From Candidatus Villigracilis vicinus (GTDB taxonomy: Bacteria; Chloroflexota; Anaerolineae; Anaerolineales; Villigracilaceae), in the NCBI GenBank assembly GCA_016721315.1, contig JADKIL010000015.1, forward strand, positions 1 through 40,400: a stretch of 40,400 nt of DNA, written 5' to 3'. The notes under the pieces are model-generated. The model ran no database searches. It was not told where the DNA came from and worked only from the letters and a program-made list of their open reading frames with translations. Both the position numbers and the translations under genes were made by a program. Positions 8,579 through 16,928 of the stretch are shown here, piece after piece (positions within the stretch are counted from its first letter, which is position 1; each line of letters starts with the position of its first letter).

Positions 8579-9385
8579 ATGTCTCATACACCTCATCGTC
8601 TTGAAGTAAAAAACATCAGCATCGGCTACGGCGACAAAACCATTTTGCGGGATTTGAGTTTTCAAGTGCCACATGGGTCACGGGTCGCTGTGGTCGGACC
8701 CAATGGCGCAGGCAAATCAACCTTGTTCAAAGCCTTGGTTGGTCTACTGCCCTTGCAACAGGGCGATATCATCATTCATGGCGAGTCACTCGGCACGCAT
8801 AAGGATTGTGTCGCTTATGTTCCTCAGCGCGAAGAAGTGGACTGGCGTTTTCCCGTTACTGTAGATGATGTCGTGATGATGGGGCGTTTCTCGCAAATGG
8901 GTTGGTTCAAGCGCGCAAAAACATACGATAAAGAAATGGTACAAAAAAGTCTGGCTCAAATGGGCATCGCGGATCTTGCCGGGCAATCCATCGGTCAACT
9001 TTCGGGCGGGCAGCAACAACGCGCATTTTTGGCGCGTGCCATTGCACAAGAACCGCATATCCTTTTGATGGATGAACCCTTCACCGGTGTGGATATCACC
9101 ACCCAGGAGGCGACTCTGCGTCTGCTCGATCATTTGCAAGAACAGGAAGTGACCGCCATCGTTTCCACTCACGACTTAAATCTTGCAGGCTCACGCTTCG
9201 ACCTCGTGCTTTTGCTGAATCATCGCCTCATAGCTTTTGGAACTCCCCAAGAAGTCTTTACCAAGGAAAACCTTGCGCAAGCCTTTGGAAATTCATTACT
9301 GGTCATGGATGGCGGCATGATGCTCGTAGATGAGTGTTGTCCACCAGATGAAGAACATCACCATCATCACACCGAGGCACAATGA
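8579..9385 (+). CDS. znuC: zinc ABC transporter ATP-binding protein
   Basis: This 268-residue ABC ATPase has Walker A GPNGAGKST, Q-loop region VAYVPQREEVDWRFP, signature LSGGQQQRA, Walker B ILLMDEP and H-loop STHDL. It belongs to the metal-type (Mn/Zn) ABC ATPases that power ZnuB. The C-terminus ends in a His-rich tail (EEHHHHHTEA) that could bind the transported metal. It overlaps znuB by 4 bp (ATGA at 9382-9385), so the two are translationally coupled. No clear Shine-Dalgarno is seen at its own start; the 70-bp gap after znuA is AT-rich and has no gene. Confidence 0.92.
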   Translation: MSHTPHRLEVKNISIGYGDKTILRDLSFQVPHGSRVAVVGPNGAGKSTLFKALVGLLPLQQGDIIIHGESLGTHKDCVAYVPQREEVDWRFPVTVDDVVMMGRFSQMGWFKRAKTYDKEMVQKSLAQMGIADLAGQSIGQLSGGQQQRAFLARAIAQEPHILLMDEPFTGVDITTQEATLRLLDHLQEQEVTAIVSTHDLNLAGSRFDLVLLLNHRLIAFGTPQEVFTKENLAQAFGNSLLVMDGGMMLVDECCPPDEEHHHHHTEAQ

Positions 9386-10194
9386 GCTTTTTACTGGAAC
9401 CTCTCACCTACGAATTCATGCAGCGCGGACTGCTCGCCTCCGTCATTGTCGGCGTGCTTTGTGCTGTGATGGGAACCTATGTTGTCTTGCGCGGCATGGC
9501 ATTCCTGGGCGACGCGATGGCACATGCCATTCTGCCCGGCGTAGCCATTGCCTACATCCTAAAAGGGGATTTGCTCATTGGCGCAGGTGTCGCCGCGGTT
9601 GCGGTCGCTCTCACCATTGGTCTCTTCACCAAAGACGGAGCCGTCAAAGAGGATACTGCCATCGGTATTTTGTTCGCAGCGGCGCTATCCCTGGGCGTGG
9701 CACTCATCAGCACCATGCAAACCTACGCCGTAGACTTGTCCCACATCCTCTTTGGAAACGTGCTCGGCGTCAGCGCCTCGGACTTATGGCTGATCGGCGG
9801 GTTGAGTATCGCCATCCTGCTTACAGTGGCAATACTATACAAACCCTTCCTCGTCATTTCCTTTGACCCTGTCCTTGCTGCAACCTTGAGATTGCCCGCT
9901 GAATTGCTGCGCAACCTGATGCTTGTCTTGCTGGCACTCACTGTTGTCGTCTCTCTGCAAACGGTGGGAGTCAGTCTCGCCGCTGCCATGTTGGTAACCC
10001 CTGCCGCAACCGCATACCTGCTCACCCGCCGCCTGCTGCCGATGATGTTCGTTTCCGCAGCGATCGGCGCTTTATCTTCAGTGATCGGGTTGTATCTTTC
10101 GTATTACTTCAATATCGTCTCCGGCTCCGCCATTGTATTAACTGCTACGTTGTTCTTTCTGTTTGCCTTCATTTGGAAGCGATTTAGAAAGTAA
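9382..10194 (+). CDS. znuB: zinc ABC transporter membrane protein
   Basis: This 270-residue polytopic protein of the ABC-3 metal permease family has about eight hydrophobic segments. Family features include GTYVVLRGMAFLGDAMAHAI near the N-terminus and the QTVGVSLAAAMLVTPAATAY segment in the second half. It forms the membrane channel for Zn2+ (or closely related metals) with ZnuA and ZnuC. Start codon and znuC stop overlap. A strong terminator follows at 10213, closing the zinc transcription unit. Confidence 0.92.
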   Translation: MSFLLEPLTYEFMQRGLLASVIVGVLCAVMGTYVVLRGMAFLGDAMAHAILPGVAIAYILKGDLLIGAGVAAVAVALTIGLFTKDGAVKEDTAIGILFAAALSLGVALISTMQTYAVDLSHILFGNVLGVSASDLWLIGGLSIAILLTVAILYKPFLVISFDPVLAATLRLPAELLRNLMLVLLALTVVVSLQTVGVSLAAAMLVTPAATAYLLTRRLLPMMFVSAAIGALSSVIGLYLSYYFNIVSGSAIVLTATLFFLFAFIWKRFRK

Positions 10195-10212
10195 TACATG
10201 ACCGCAGGTGAA

Positions 10213-10256
10213 AGACCGCCGACTATGGACAGCCGTCCGCCGTCGGCGGTCTTTTT
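10213..10256 (+). terminator. intrinsic terminator of the zinc operon
   Basis: AGACCGCCGAC (10213-10223) pairs with GTCGGCGGTCT (10242-10252), and a TTTTT tract follows directly. It lies 18 bp after the znuB stop. Confidence 0.85.
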
Positions 10257-10364
10257 ATATAGTACCAATGGTCAACTGCCAAATCCCCCTTAAGTTCATT
10301 GTGAGAATGAGCAGCATCCATATAATCAACGTTACATTTACTTATCATTCCAAGGAGAAAAATC

Positions 10365-10808
10365 ATGGCAGTTCTTGAAGCTTCACTTAATCTTAACAAA
10401 TCTGCGGCGGAGATCTTTGCATATATCACCGACCTCAATAACCAGCGCAAAATGAGCCAATACATCACCGAGATCCGCGTGGATGGTCCGCTCAAGGTCG
10501 GCAGCCGCTACACCGTAGTATCCAATGCCGCCGGTCGCAATCTTGAATCTGTCAACGAAGTAATCGGCTATGAACAAGACCGCCTCTTCAGCGTCAAAAC
10601 TTTTGCACCGCCCCCTGCTTCAGACATGGTCAACACCACCATTCTCGAATCCGAAGGAAGCGGCACCAAGGTCACCATGAAGATGGAGGTCAACCTCGTC
10701 CCGCCCGGTATGCCCAGTATGCCCGGCATGGAAGACATGATGAAGGGACAAATGATGGGCTTATTGAACGACTCGCTTGCCCTATTGAAAAAGAACATTG
10801 AAGGATAA
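10365..10808 (+). CDS. SRPBCC-family protein, copy 1
   Basis: This 147-residue protein has the START/Bet v1-like fold signature of polyketide-cyclase/CoxG-type SRPBCC proteins. It shows a first strand (LEASLNLNKSAAEIFAYITD), VGSRYTVV in the middle and GSGTKVTMKMEV in the late strands. Such proteins form a hydrophobic cavity for small ligands; the ligand is unknown. A good ribosome binding site (AAGGAG) precedes the ATG. A paralogue starts 8 bp downstream, so the pair arose by tandem duplication and is probably co-transcribed. The C-terminus carries an extra Met/Pro/Gly-rich stretch (PPGMPSMPGMEDMMKGQMM) that is shorter in the second copy. Confidence 0.8.
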   Translation: MAVLEASLNLNKSAAEIFAYITDLNNQRKMSQYITEIRVDGPLKVGSRYTVVSNAAGRNLESVNEVIGYEQDRLFSVKTFAPPPASDMVNTTILESEGSGTKVTMKMEVNLVPPGMPSMPGMEDMMKGQMMGLLNDSLALLKKNIEG

Positions 10809-10816
10809 GCGTCTCC

Positions 10817-11242
10817 ATGACCATGTATGAGTCATCACTTAATTTCAACAAGCCCCCTGCAGAAGTCTTTGCCTATCTGATAAATTTCGAAAACCAGAAA
10901 AAGCTCAATCAGTACATCGTCTCCATGGAAGTCCCGAAGCATATTGAAGTCGGCTCCAAATACAAGATGGTCACCGCTAATGGACCCGTCAAGTTCGAGA
11001 TAACAAATGAGATCACGGATCTGCAACCAGGGCGATTACTGCGTGTCAAAACACACGCCGCACCACCCGTTGAAGAAATGATCACCACCCAGATCCTTGA
11101 AGCGGTTGGAAGCGGCACCAAAGTTACCATGCAATTGGAGATGCCTCCCTCCGCACATGGAAAAGAAGATTCGATGAAACAGCAAATGTTGGATCTGATC
11201 AATGACAGCCTCACCATGTACAAGAATGACATGGGAGCGTGA
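10817..11242 (+). CDS. SRPBCC-family protein, copy 2
   Basis: This 141-residue paralogue of the preceding gene shares the start (YESSLNFNKPPAEVFAYL), the central VGSKYKMV and the late GSGTKVTMQLEM. The two proteins are clearly homologous over their full length but far from identical, so the duplication is not recent. The gap between them is 8 bp. A short hairpin at 11282-11309 follows. No catalytic residues can be named. Confidence 0.8.
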   Translation: MTMYESSLNFNKPPAEVFAYLINFENQKKLNQYIVSMEVPKHIEVGSKYKMVTANGPVKFEITNEITDLQPGRLLRVKTHAAPPVEEMITTQILEAVGSGTKVTMQLEMPPSAHGKEDSMKQQMLDLINDSLTMYKNDMGA

Positions 11243-11281
11243 TCAAAGCAATTTGCGAAAAAGCATTACAGAACCGAGACC

Positions 11282-11312
11282 ACAGCCTCCTGAATGACCG
11301 GGAGGCTGTTCC
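11282..11312 (+). terminator. weak terminator-like hairpin after the SRPBCC pair
   Basis: ACAGCCTCC (11282-11290) pairs with GGAGGCTGT (11301-11309) across a 10-base loop. Only a short T-poor tail follows, so termination strength is uncertain. Confidence 0.5.
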
Positions 11313-11347
11313 ATTATCCCGCCTTAACAAGCGGTAGAATTGCGCCT

Positions 11348-12844
11348 ATGCGTACTCACCAAAAATACTACTTCTTTTTGCTTTTTATTCTGCTTATCCC
11401 TGCAGCCTGCACCGCCAAAACCCCCGCAGATGTACCAACCGCCACCGCGCCGGTCTTCGTTACGCTTCCCATCACCGAAACTCCCGCCGCACCGACAGAG
11501 ACACCCCTGCCGACCAATACAGCACAGCCTGCATTGGAACGCGCCAAATATACGCTCAACACCAGCATAGATTACGATCTTCACACCGCCAGCATAGACC
11601 AGACCATTTTGTATCCCAATTTGAGCGGCAATCAACTCAATACGCTCGTATTGGCGGTCATTCCAAATCTATGGGACGGCAGCTTTGCGCTGACCAGCCT
11701 CAACATCGACGGTGAACCGGTCACCACCTATTCACTAAATGGTCAACGCCTTGACATCTCGCTCGCCTCTTTCCTGTTTGCAAACGGTATGACCGAGATC
11801 AAGCTTCAATACACGCTGGTGCTCCCCTTCGCCGAACAGGAAGACCCGAGCATTTCCCGTCCGCGCATTTACGGCTATACCAGCCGCCAGATCAACCTGG
11901 TCAACTGGTATCCATTTGTTGTGCCGAACATCAATGGTGAATGGATCCTGCATGACCCGTGGGTGTACGGCGAACATCTCGTGTACGACTCCGCCGACCA
12001 TGAAGTCAATCTCAGTTTTGTCCCATCCGGTCTGACTCCCATCGTCGCCGCGAGCGGATTGCCCGAACCGCAGCCCGATGGCAGCACCCGCTACACCCTC
12101 ACCGCCGGGCGGACCTTCGCCCTCGCCGCCAGCCGCGACTTCCAAACCGCCAGCACCCAGGTCGGCGAGGTCACATTGACCAGTTACTATTTCCCGTTCA
12201 GTGAAGCAGGCGGGCAGGCAGCGCTGCAATCCTCGGCTCAAGCTTTGCAAGTGTATAGCGCCAAGTACGGAGCCTACCCGCACAAAAGCCTTGCCATCGT
12301 CATGGGTGACTTCAACGACGGCATGGAATATTCGGCTTTCTATTATCTCAGCCGCGACTTCTACAATCTGTACGACGGCACATCCGCCAACTACCTGACA
12401 TTTGTTGCCGTGCATGAAACTGCCCATCAATGGTGGTTCGACCAGGTCGCCAACGATCAGGCACTTCAACCCTGGCTGGACGAATCGCTCGCCACCTACT
12501 CTGAACGAGTCTATTATGAAAACACCTACCCCGACCTCGTCTCATGGTGGTGGTCTTATCGCATTGACTTCTACAAACCTGAAGGCTTCGTAGACATCCC
12601 CATTTATGAAGGACTGGGTTTCCGTCCATACACCAACGCCACCTACTTTCAGGGCGCATACTTCCTTGAGAAAGTTCGTCAGCGCATCGGTGACGAAGCC
12701 TTCTTTGCGTTCATACAAGATTATTTCAATCAAGGTCGTGGCAAGATCGTTACCGCCAACGACTTCTTCCGCATCCTGCGCTCGCACGCAAGCACTGACA
12801 TCTCCGACCTGATCAACCAATACTTCCGCAGCGTTTATCAATAA
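11348..12844 (+). CDS. M1-type (gluzincin) metallopeptidase lipoprotein, copy 1
   Basis: This 498-residue protein starts at ATG 11348, which gives a clean lipoprotein signal (LLFILLIPAAC). An earlier in-frame ATG at 11294 falls inside a terminator-like hairpin and would bury the signal. A Thr/Pro-rich linker follows, then a beta domain and the catalytic domain. The zinc site is HETAH at 356-360 with the third ligand Glu379 in DESLATYSE, the exact HEXXH-18 residue-E spacing of family M1. A GAMEN exopeptidase motif is not obvious; the nearest candidate is DFNDGMEYSAFYYLS at the expected place. It is likely an extracellular lipid-anchored zinc peptidase. Its stop overlaps the start of a paralogue by one base. 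Confidence 0.87.
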   Translation: MRTHQKYYFFLLFILLIPAACTAKTPADVPTATAPVFVTLPITETPAAPTETPLPTNTAQPALERAKYTLNTSIDYDLHTASIDQTILYPNLSGNQLNTLVLAVIPNLWDGSFALTSLNIDGEPVTTYSLNGQRLDISLASFLFANGMTEIKLQYTLVLPFAEQEDPSISRPRIYGYTSRQINLVNWYPFVVPNINGEWILHDPWVYGEHLVYDSADHEVNLSFVPSGLTPIVAASGLPEPQPDGSTRYTLTAGRTFALAASRDFQTASTQVGEVTLTSYYFPFSEAGGQAALQSSAQALQVYSAKYGAYPHKSLAIVMGDFNDGMEYSAFYYLSRDFYNLYDGTSANYLTFVAVHETAHQWWFDQVANDQALQPWLDESLATYSERVYYENTYPDLVSWWWSYRIDFYKPEGFVDIPIYEGLGFRPYTNATYFQGAYFLEKVRQRIGDEAFFAFIQDYFNQGRGKIVTANDFFRILRSHASTDISDLINQYFRSVYQ

Positions 12845-14448
12845 TGAAACATTACGCATTCCGAATCATGTATTATGCAATCCTGGCTGCGCTGCTCGCC
12901 GCCTGTGCCGCGCCGACTCCCGCGCCCACACCGCTGCCTTTTGCACAATTCATCCTGCCCACGTACGACCCGAACGCCGCAACCGCCACACCCTTCCAAC
13001 CGGCAAAAGAGACCAACACCGCCATCTCAACCTATACCGCATCACCGCAGCCAAGCGCGACGTTCAGCCCCACCAACACACCCACGGCGACATTAACCGC
13101 GCCTCCCGCCACGCTGACAGTTGCTACGCTTCCCCCAGCTTCACCCGCGCCGACAACGCCGTCCTCAGGGGCAACCTCTTCGCGCACAAATTACATTCTC
13201 TTCGCAACGTTCGATTTCGCGAACAAGACCATCGGCGCCGACGAAACCATCCGCTACTACAACAACACGGGCACAGCCCTCTCCGACCTGGTTCTCTCCG
13301 TGCAGCCGAATATCTACACCAGTGCCTTCACGCTTAACACCATTGCACAAGATGGAACCGCTCTCACCTCTTATACCCTGAGCGGACAACGCCTGAGCGT
13401 AAATCTCAACCAGCCTCTCGCACCCGGTTCTGCCACCACCATCACGCTGAACTTCAATCTCCGAATCCCTAAAAAGGGGTCGGGCGAAGTCTTTGGCTAC
13501 GACTTCAACCAGATCAATCTCGTGGATTGGTATCCTTTTGTAGTGCCAAATCGCGGCGGCTGGATTTTGCACGACCCTATGCCCTGGGGTGAGCATCTCG
13601 TCTATGATGCCTCAGATGTGGAATTGAACATCAAAACAGACTCTGGCGTAACTCTTGCCATTGGCGCTTCTCCCGAAGCCAACGGCGAGTGGACTCGTTA
13701 CCGTATGTACGGTGCGCGAACGCTTGCGATCTCTGCCAGTAACGAATTCCTGGTCAGCGAGACCACACTTGGCAATATCAGCATCCGTTCTTACTACTTC
13801 AGCGGTTACCAAAAAGGCGGCGACGATATGTTGATCTACGCCAGCAAAGCCATCACAACCTATTCAGAACAATTCGCGCCCTATCCACACCAGGCGCTTG
13901 CCATTGTCCAAACCGATATGGACGATGGTCAGGAATATGATGGGCTGGTCTTCCTCGCCACTGATTTTTACAGCCAATATACCGGTTCTGCCCGCAGTAA
14001 TCTAACGACGATTGGCGTGCATGAGATCGCGCATCAGTGGTGGTTCAGCCTTGTAGGCAGCGACCATGCCATGCAACCCTGGCTGGATGAAACTCTTGCC
14101 ACGTACAGTGAACGCATCTTCTACGAGAATAACTATCCCGCCAATATCAGTTGGTGGTGGCAGTTCCGCATCAACTACTTCAAACCCAGCGGCTACGTAG
14201 ACGCGACCATCTACGACTACGGTTCCTTCCGCGCCTATACCAACGCGGTTTACTTCCAGGGCGCTCTCTTCATGGACGACCTGCGTGAGCGTATGGGCTA
14301 TGGCAATTTTTCGAAATTTATTAAAGCTTACGCCACACGGTATGCCAACGGGCACGCCACCAGTGCCGATTTCTTCGCCCTCGCGCGCGAAACCATCAAC
14401 GTCAATTACGACGACCTGATCGCCGAGTATTTTTCCGGTTCGTATTAA
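12844..14448 (+). CDS. M1-type (gluzincin) metallopeptidase lipoprotein, copy 2
   Basis: This 534-residue paralogue of the preceding protein has the lipobox LLAAC near residue 21 and a long Pro/Thr/Ala/Ser-rich linker to about residue 115. It has the same beta domain and a zinc site HEIAH at 393-397 with Glu416 in DETLATYSE. The probable substrate-recognition segment TDMDDGQEYDGLVFL lies upstream. The start codon shares its A with the stop of copy 1 (TAATG), so the two are translationally coupled. Keeping both active sites intact implies that both are used, possibly with different peptide specificity. Confidence 0.87.
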   Translation: MKHYAFRIMYYAILAALLAACAAPTPAPTPLPFAQFILPTYDPNAATATPFQPAKETNTAISTYTASPQPSATFSPTNTPTATLTAPPATLTVATLPPASPAPTTPSSGATSSRTNYILFATFDFANKTIGADETIRYYNNTGTALSDLVLSVQPNIYTSAFTLNTIAQDGTALTSYTLSGQRLSVNLNQPLAPGSATTITLNFNLRIPKKGSGEVFGYDFNQINLVDWYPFVVPNRGGWILHDPMPWGEHLVYDASDVELNIKTDSGVTLAIGASPEANGEWTRYRMYGARTLAISASNEFLVSETTLGNISIRSYYFSGYQKGGDDMLIYASKAITTYSEQFAPYPHQALAIVQTDMDDGQEYDGLVFLATDFYSQYTGSARSNLTTIGVHEIAHQWWFSLVGSDHAMQPWLDETLATYSERIFYENNYPANISWWWQFRINYFKPSGYVDATIYDYGSFRAYTNAVYFQGALFMDDLRERMGYGNFSKFIKAYATRYANGHATSADFFALARETINVNYDDLIAEYFSGSY

Positions 14449-14526
14449 CACCACTAACTTTGGGCAGGTCTGTTTCATACTTTTAGAGTTGGGGAACAAA
14501 TCTCCTAAACATATAATCACTATGAA

Positions 14527-14558
14527 AGTGACGGTCACTATACAAGTGACTGTCACTT
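14527..14558. promoter_or_regulatory. two adjacent palindromic operator-like sites
   Basis: AGTGACGGTCACT (14527-14539, 6-1-6) and AAGTGACTGTCACTT (14544-14558, 7-1-7) are perfect palindromes with centres 18 bp apart, on nearly the same DNA face. They lie 54 bp before the riboflavin-type reductase. Spaced TGACNGTCA palindromes are a common operator form for TetR-type repressors; no such gene is in the window. The gap 14449-14611 holds nothing else. Confidence 0.6.
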
Positions 14559-14611
14559 GATTTAAGGCATTGTAAGAGAAGTGCAGTACACTGAGTCTGA
14601 GAACAAATCCA

Positions 14612-15289
14612 ATGAACAGACCCTACACCTTCATAAATGTCGCCATGACGGCAGACGGCAAGATCGACACCTTTGCCCGCAAGGGTGCGGCAATTTCGTC
14701 TAAACAAGATAAGCAGCGTGTGGATGAACTGCGTGCAGCCGCAGATGGAATCCTTGTCGGCGGAAAGACCTTGCTGGAAGAGCAGCCCAAACTAACGGTC
14801 AAGAGTGAAGCGCTGCGTGAGGGCAGGGTAAGGCAGGGGCGTTCACCCAACCCAATAAAGATCGGCGCAGCTACTCGTGCAGACATTCCCCTCGATTCAG
14901 ATTTCATTAAGGTTGGCGATGCGCGGCGCGTAATATTTACAACTTCACAGACATCTATGTCTCAGCTTGATAATTTGCGCACCGTGGGTGTTGAGGTTTT
15001 TGTGGACGAAGCGCCACGCGTTGACCTGCACCAGATGATGCTGACGTTGAAAAAGATCGGCGTAGATCATTTGATGGTGGAGGGCGGCGGGACGATGAAC
15101 TTCGAACTCATGCGGCTGGGGCTGGTGGACGAAGTGTTGATCTACGTGGCACCCATGATCTTCGGCGGCGCGAACGCTCCCACCCTTGCAGACGGCACAG
15201 GGCTGCTGCGCGAAAGCGCGATGGAAATGAAACTCACAGACATCGAACGCTGGGACGATGGCGGAGTTATTTTAAAATACAGATTTTGA
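14612..15289 (+). CDS. pyrimidine reductase of riboflavin synthesis (RibD C-terminal / archaeal type)
   Basis: This 225-residue protein matches the stand-alone reductase form, as in archaea and yeast RIB7, without the deaminase half of bacterial RibD. Features are INVAMTADGKID at the start, ADGILVGGKTLLEEQP, DHLMVEGGGTMNFELM (substrate and NADPH binding) and PMIFGGANAPTLADG. The expected reaction is NADPH-dependent reduction of the ribosylamino-pyrimidine phosphate. The next gene is ribA, which supports a flavin or related pathway, but the other riboflavin genes (ribB, ribH, ribE) are not here. Two operator-like palindromes lie upstream. Confidence 0.82.
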   Translation: MNRPYTFINVAMTADGKIDTFARKGAAISSKQDKQRVDELRAAADGILVGGKTLLEEQPKLTVKSEALREGRVRQGRSPNPIKIGAATRADIPLDSDFIKVGDARRVIFTTSQTSMSQLDNLRTVGVEVFVDEAPRVDLHQMMLTLKKIGVDHLMVEGGGTMNFELMRLGLVDEVLIYVAPMIFGGANAPTLADGTGLLRESAMEMKLTDIERWDDGGVILKYRF

Positions 15290-15293
15290 TAGT

Positions 15294-15322
15294 GCGATTC
15301 ACATTCAAAGTGGCTCGCACTT
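15294..15322. promoter_or_regulatory. imperfect inverted repeat upstream of ribA
   Basis: GTGCGATTCAC and GTGGCTCGCAC form an inverted repeat around an ATTCAAA centre. The right arm runs on into TTGATT, as does the palindrome at 14544-14558 before the preceding gene. It could be an operator related to that site or a hairpin in the intergenic message; there is no T-tract. Confidence 0.4.
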
Positions 15323-15338
15323 GATTGGAGAAACCATT

Positions 15339-16097
15339 ATGACAACAGACATGCATGAAAAGATACAAGTTTTACTGGAAGAAGATTGCTGCCATGAATG
15401 CGAAGGCTACGGTGAAGACCATGTGTGTGTTCACATTGAAGCCATGGCAGAACTACCCACCCGTTTCGGCGATTTTCATATTGTGGCTTTTTCGAACAAC
15501 AAGGATAACAAGGAACATGTTGCCATCATCAAAGGCGATGTGATCGGCGCAGACGATGTGCCTGTGCGCCTGCACTCTGAATGTTTAACCGGTGACGCCA
15601 TTGGTTCGCTGCGCTGTGATTGCCGCGACCAGCTTGAAGCGTCGCTCAAGAAGATCGGCGAAATGGAACGCGGTATGGTCTTGTACCTGCGCCAGGAAGG
15701 CCGCGGCATCGGGTTGACGAATAAAATTCGTGCCTACACCCTGCAAGACCAGGGTCTTGATACCGTGGAGGCAAATATTGCGCTCGGCTTCCGCGACGAT
15801 GAACGTGATTACGCCGTCGCCGCACATATGATCCATTCACTTAAGATCAGTTCCATCAAATTGATGACCAACAATCCCAAGAAGATCGCACAGCTTGAAC
15901 AGCACGGCGTGAAGATCAACGAACGCATGCCGCATATCCTGCCGATGAATGAGCACAACATCTTCTATCTCAAGACCAAAGCCGCTAAATCCGGTCATAT
16001 GATCGACTTCCACGGCAAGGAACACCTGCCCGAACAAAGCGACCGCCCCATCGTGGAGGGTATGACCGAAGACCAGATCAAAGCGTTGTATGAATAA
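15339..16097 (+). CDS. ribA: GTP cyclohydrolase II
   Basis: This 252-residue protein carries the zinc triad in SECLTGDAIGSLRCDC, followed by LRQEGRGIGL (GTP phosphate and catalytic region) and TNNPKKIAQLEQHGV. It converts GTP to the diamino-ribosylamino-pyrimidinone phosphate, formate and pyrophosphate, the first step toward riboflavin. The start is ATG 15339, with GGAG at 15327-15330; an upstream TTG at 15321 is less likely. Ahead of the core is an unusual roughly 35-residue extension with four Cys and a His (EDCCHECEGYGEDHVCVH). Its stop shares a base with the start of the SDR gene. Confidence 0.9.
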   Translation: MTTDMHEKIQVLLEEDCCHECEGYGEDHVCVHIEAMAELPTRFGDFHIVAFSNNKDNKEHVAIIKGDVIGADDVPVRLHSECLTGDAIGSLRCDCRDQLEASLKKIGEMERGMVLYLRQEGRGIGLTNKIRAYTLQDQGLDTVEANIALGFRDDERDYAVAAHMIHSLKISSIKLMTNNPKKIAQLEQHGVKINERMPHILPMNEHNIFYLKTKAAKSGHMIDFHGKEHLPEQSDRPIVEGMTEDQIKALYE

Positions 16098-16765
16098 TGA
16101 ATAAAAACATCGTTATCACCGGTGCAACTGGCGCACTGGGAAACCTTGCAGCCAAAACCTTTGCAGGTATGGGACACAATTTGGCATTGCTCGACCGTGA
16201 CACAGAGAAATTGGAATCCCTCGTCCATGGCTTGAATCTGCCCTCTGAACGCATCTTCTCCCAAACCGTGGACCTGCTCAATGGGCAGACGGTTCAAGAC
16301 TCCGCCGAAGCTGTGGTGAAAAAATTTGGCAGTGTCCACGCCTTATTCCATCTCGTCGGCGGCTGGACGGGCGGCAAAACCTTTACCGAAACCCCAACCG
16401 ATGACCTGGAGTTCATGCTCAACCAGCATGTCCGCACCACCTTTAACTTGTTCAAGGCATTTGAAGAACCGCTCTCCAAGAATGGCTGGGGACGTGTGAT
16501 CGTCATTTCCGCTTCCACCGTGCCCAACCCGCCCGGCAAGACAGCCGTGTACACTGCAACCAAGTCTGCACAGGAGAACATGGTGCTTTCTCTCGCTGCA
16601 GAGTTGAAAGATTCAAAAGTGACGGCAAACATCATCCACGTCCGCGCGATAGACATAGACAACAAAGGCACCGGCACCACGCCCGCCGAGATCGTCTCTG
16701 CCATGCAATATCTATTCTCGGACGCAGCAGATAAGGTCAATGGGGCGAGGATTCCGTTGTATTAG
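16097..16765 (+). CDS. short-chain dehydrogenase/reductase
   Basis: This 222-residue protein has the SDR Rossmann motif TGATGALG at residues 7-14. The catalytic Ser lies in VIVISAST and the Tyr/Lys in YTATK. Length is normal for classical SDRs. It is coupled to ribA by TAATG, so it probably works with flavin or pterin-like metabolites, or is only co-expressed. The substrate cannot be named. A bidirectional terminator follows. Confidence 0.85.
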   Translation: MNKNIVITGATGALGNLAAKTFAGMGHNLALLDRDTEKLESLVHGLNLPSERIFSQTVDLLNGQTVQDSAEAVVKKFGSVHALFHLVGGWTGGKTFTETPTDDLEFMLNQHVRTTFNLFKAFEEPLSKNGWGRVIVISASTVPNPPGKTAVYTATKSAQENMVLSLAAELKDSKVTANIIHVRAIDIDNKGTGTTPAEIVSAMQYLFSDAADKVNGARIPLY

Positions 16766-16772
16766 AAGGTCC

Positions 16773-16885
16773 GTCACCCTGAGGGAGCATTCTTCGCGAC
16801 CGACACATGCACCGCGCTGCGGATGCAGTGCGGTGAGGGCCTCTGAGTATAGGCGTAAAGATCCTTCGCTATCGCTCAGGATGAC
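16773..16885. repeat. interspersed imperfect inverted repeat, copy 2
   Basis: The left end is GTCACCCTGAGGG (16773-16785) and the right end TTCGCTATCGCTCAGGATGAC (16865-16885). It matches the element at 1371-1431 in both termini, with a longer centre (about 80 bp) that carries no open frame. Confidence 0.55.
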
Positions 16886-16896
16886 AATAAAAACAT

Positions 16897-16928
16897 AAAA
16901 AGTGACCGCCGAATGGCGGTCACTTTTT
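16897..16928. terminator. bidirectional intrinsic terminator
   Basis: AAAAAGTGACCGCC (16897-16910) and GGCGGTCACTTTTT (16915-16928) form a perfect 14-bp stem with a GAAT loop. The A- and T-tracts serve the SDR gene on + and the methylase on -, whose stop lies inside the structure. Confidence 0.85.

Noticed and set aside
11294..11347. Earlier start of the first M1 peptidase
   Set aside because: The ATG is in the loop of a terminator-like hairpin and would bury the lipoprotein signal inside the chain.
11735..12469. Long 244-codon antisense frame in the first M1 peptidase
   Set aside because: Shadow of codon bias in the conserved gene; no ribosome binding site and no recognisable domain.
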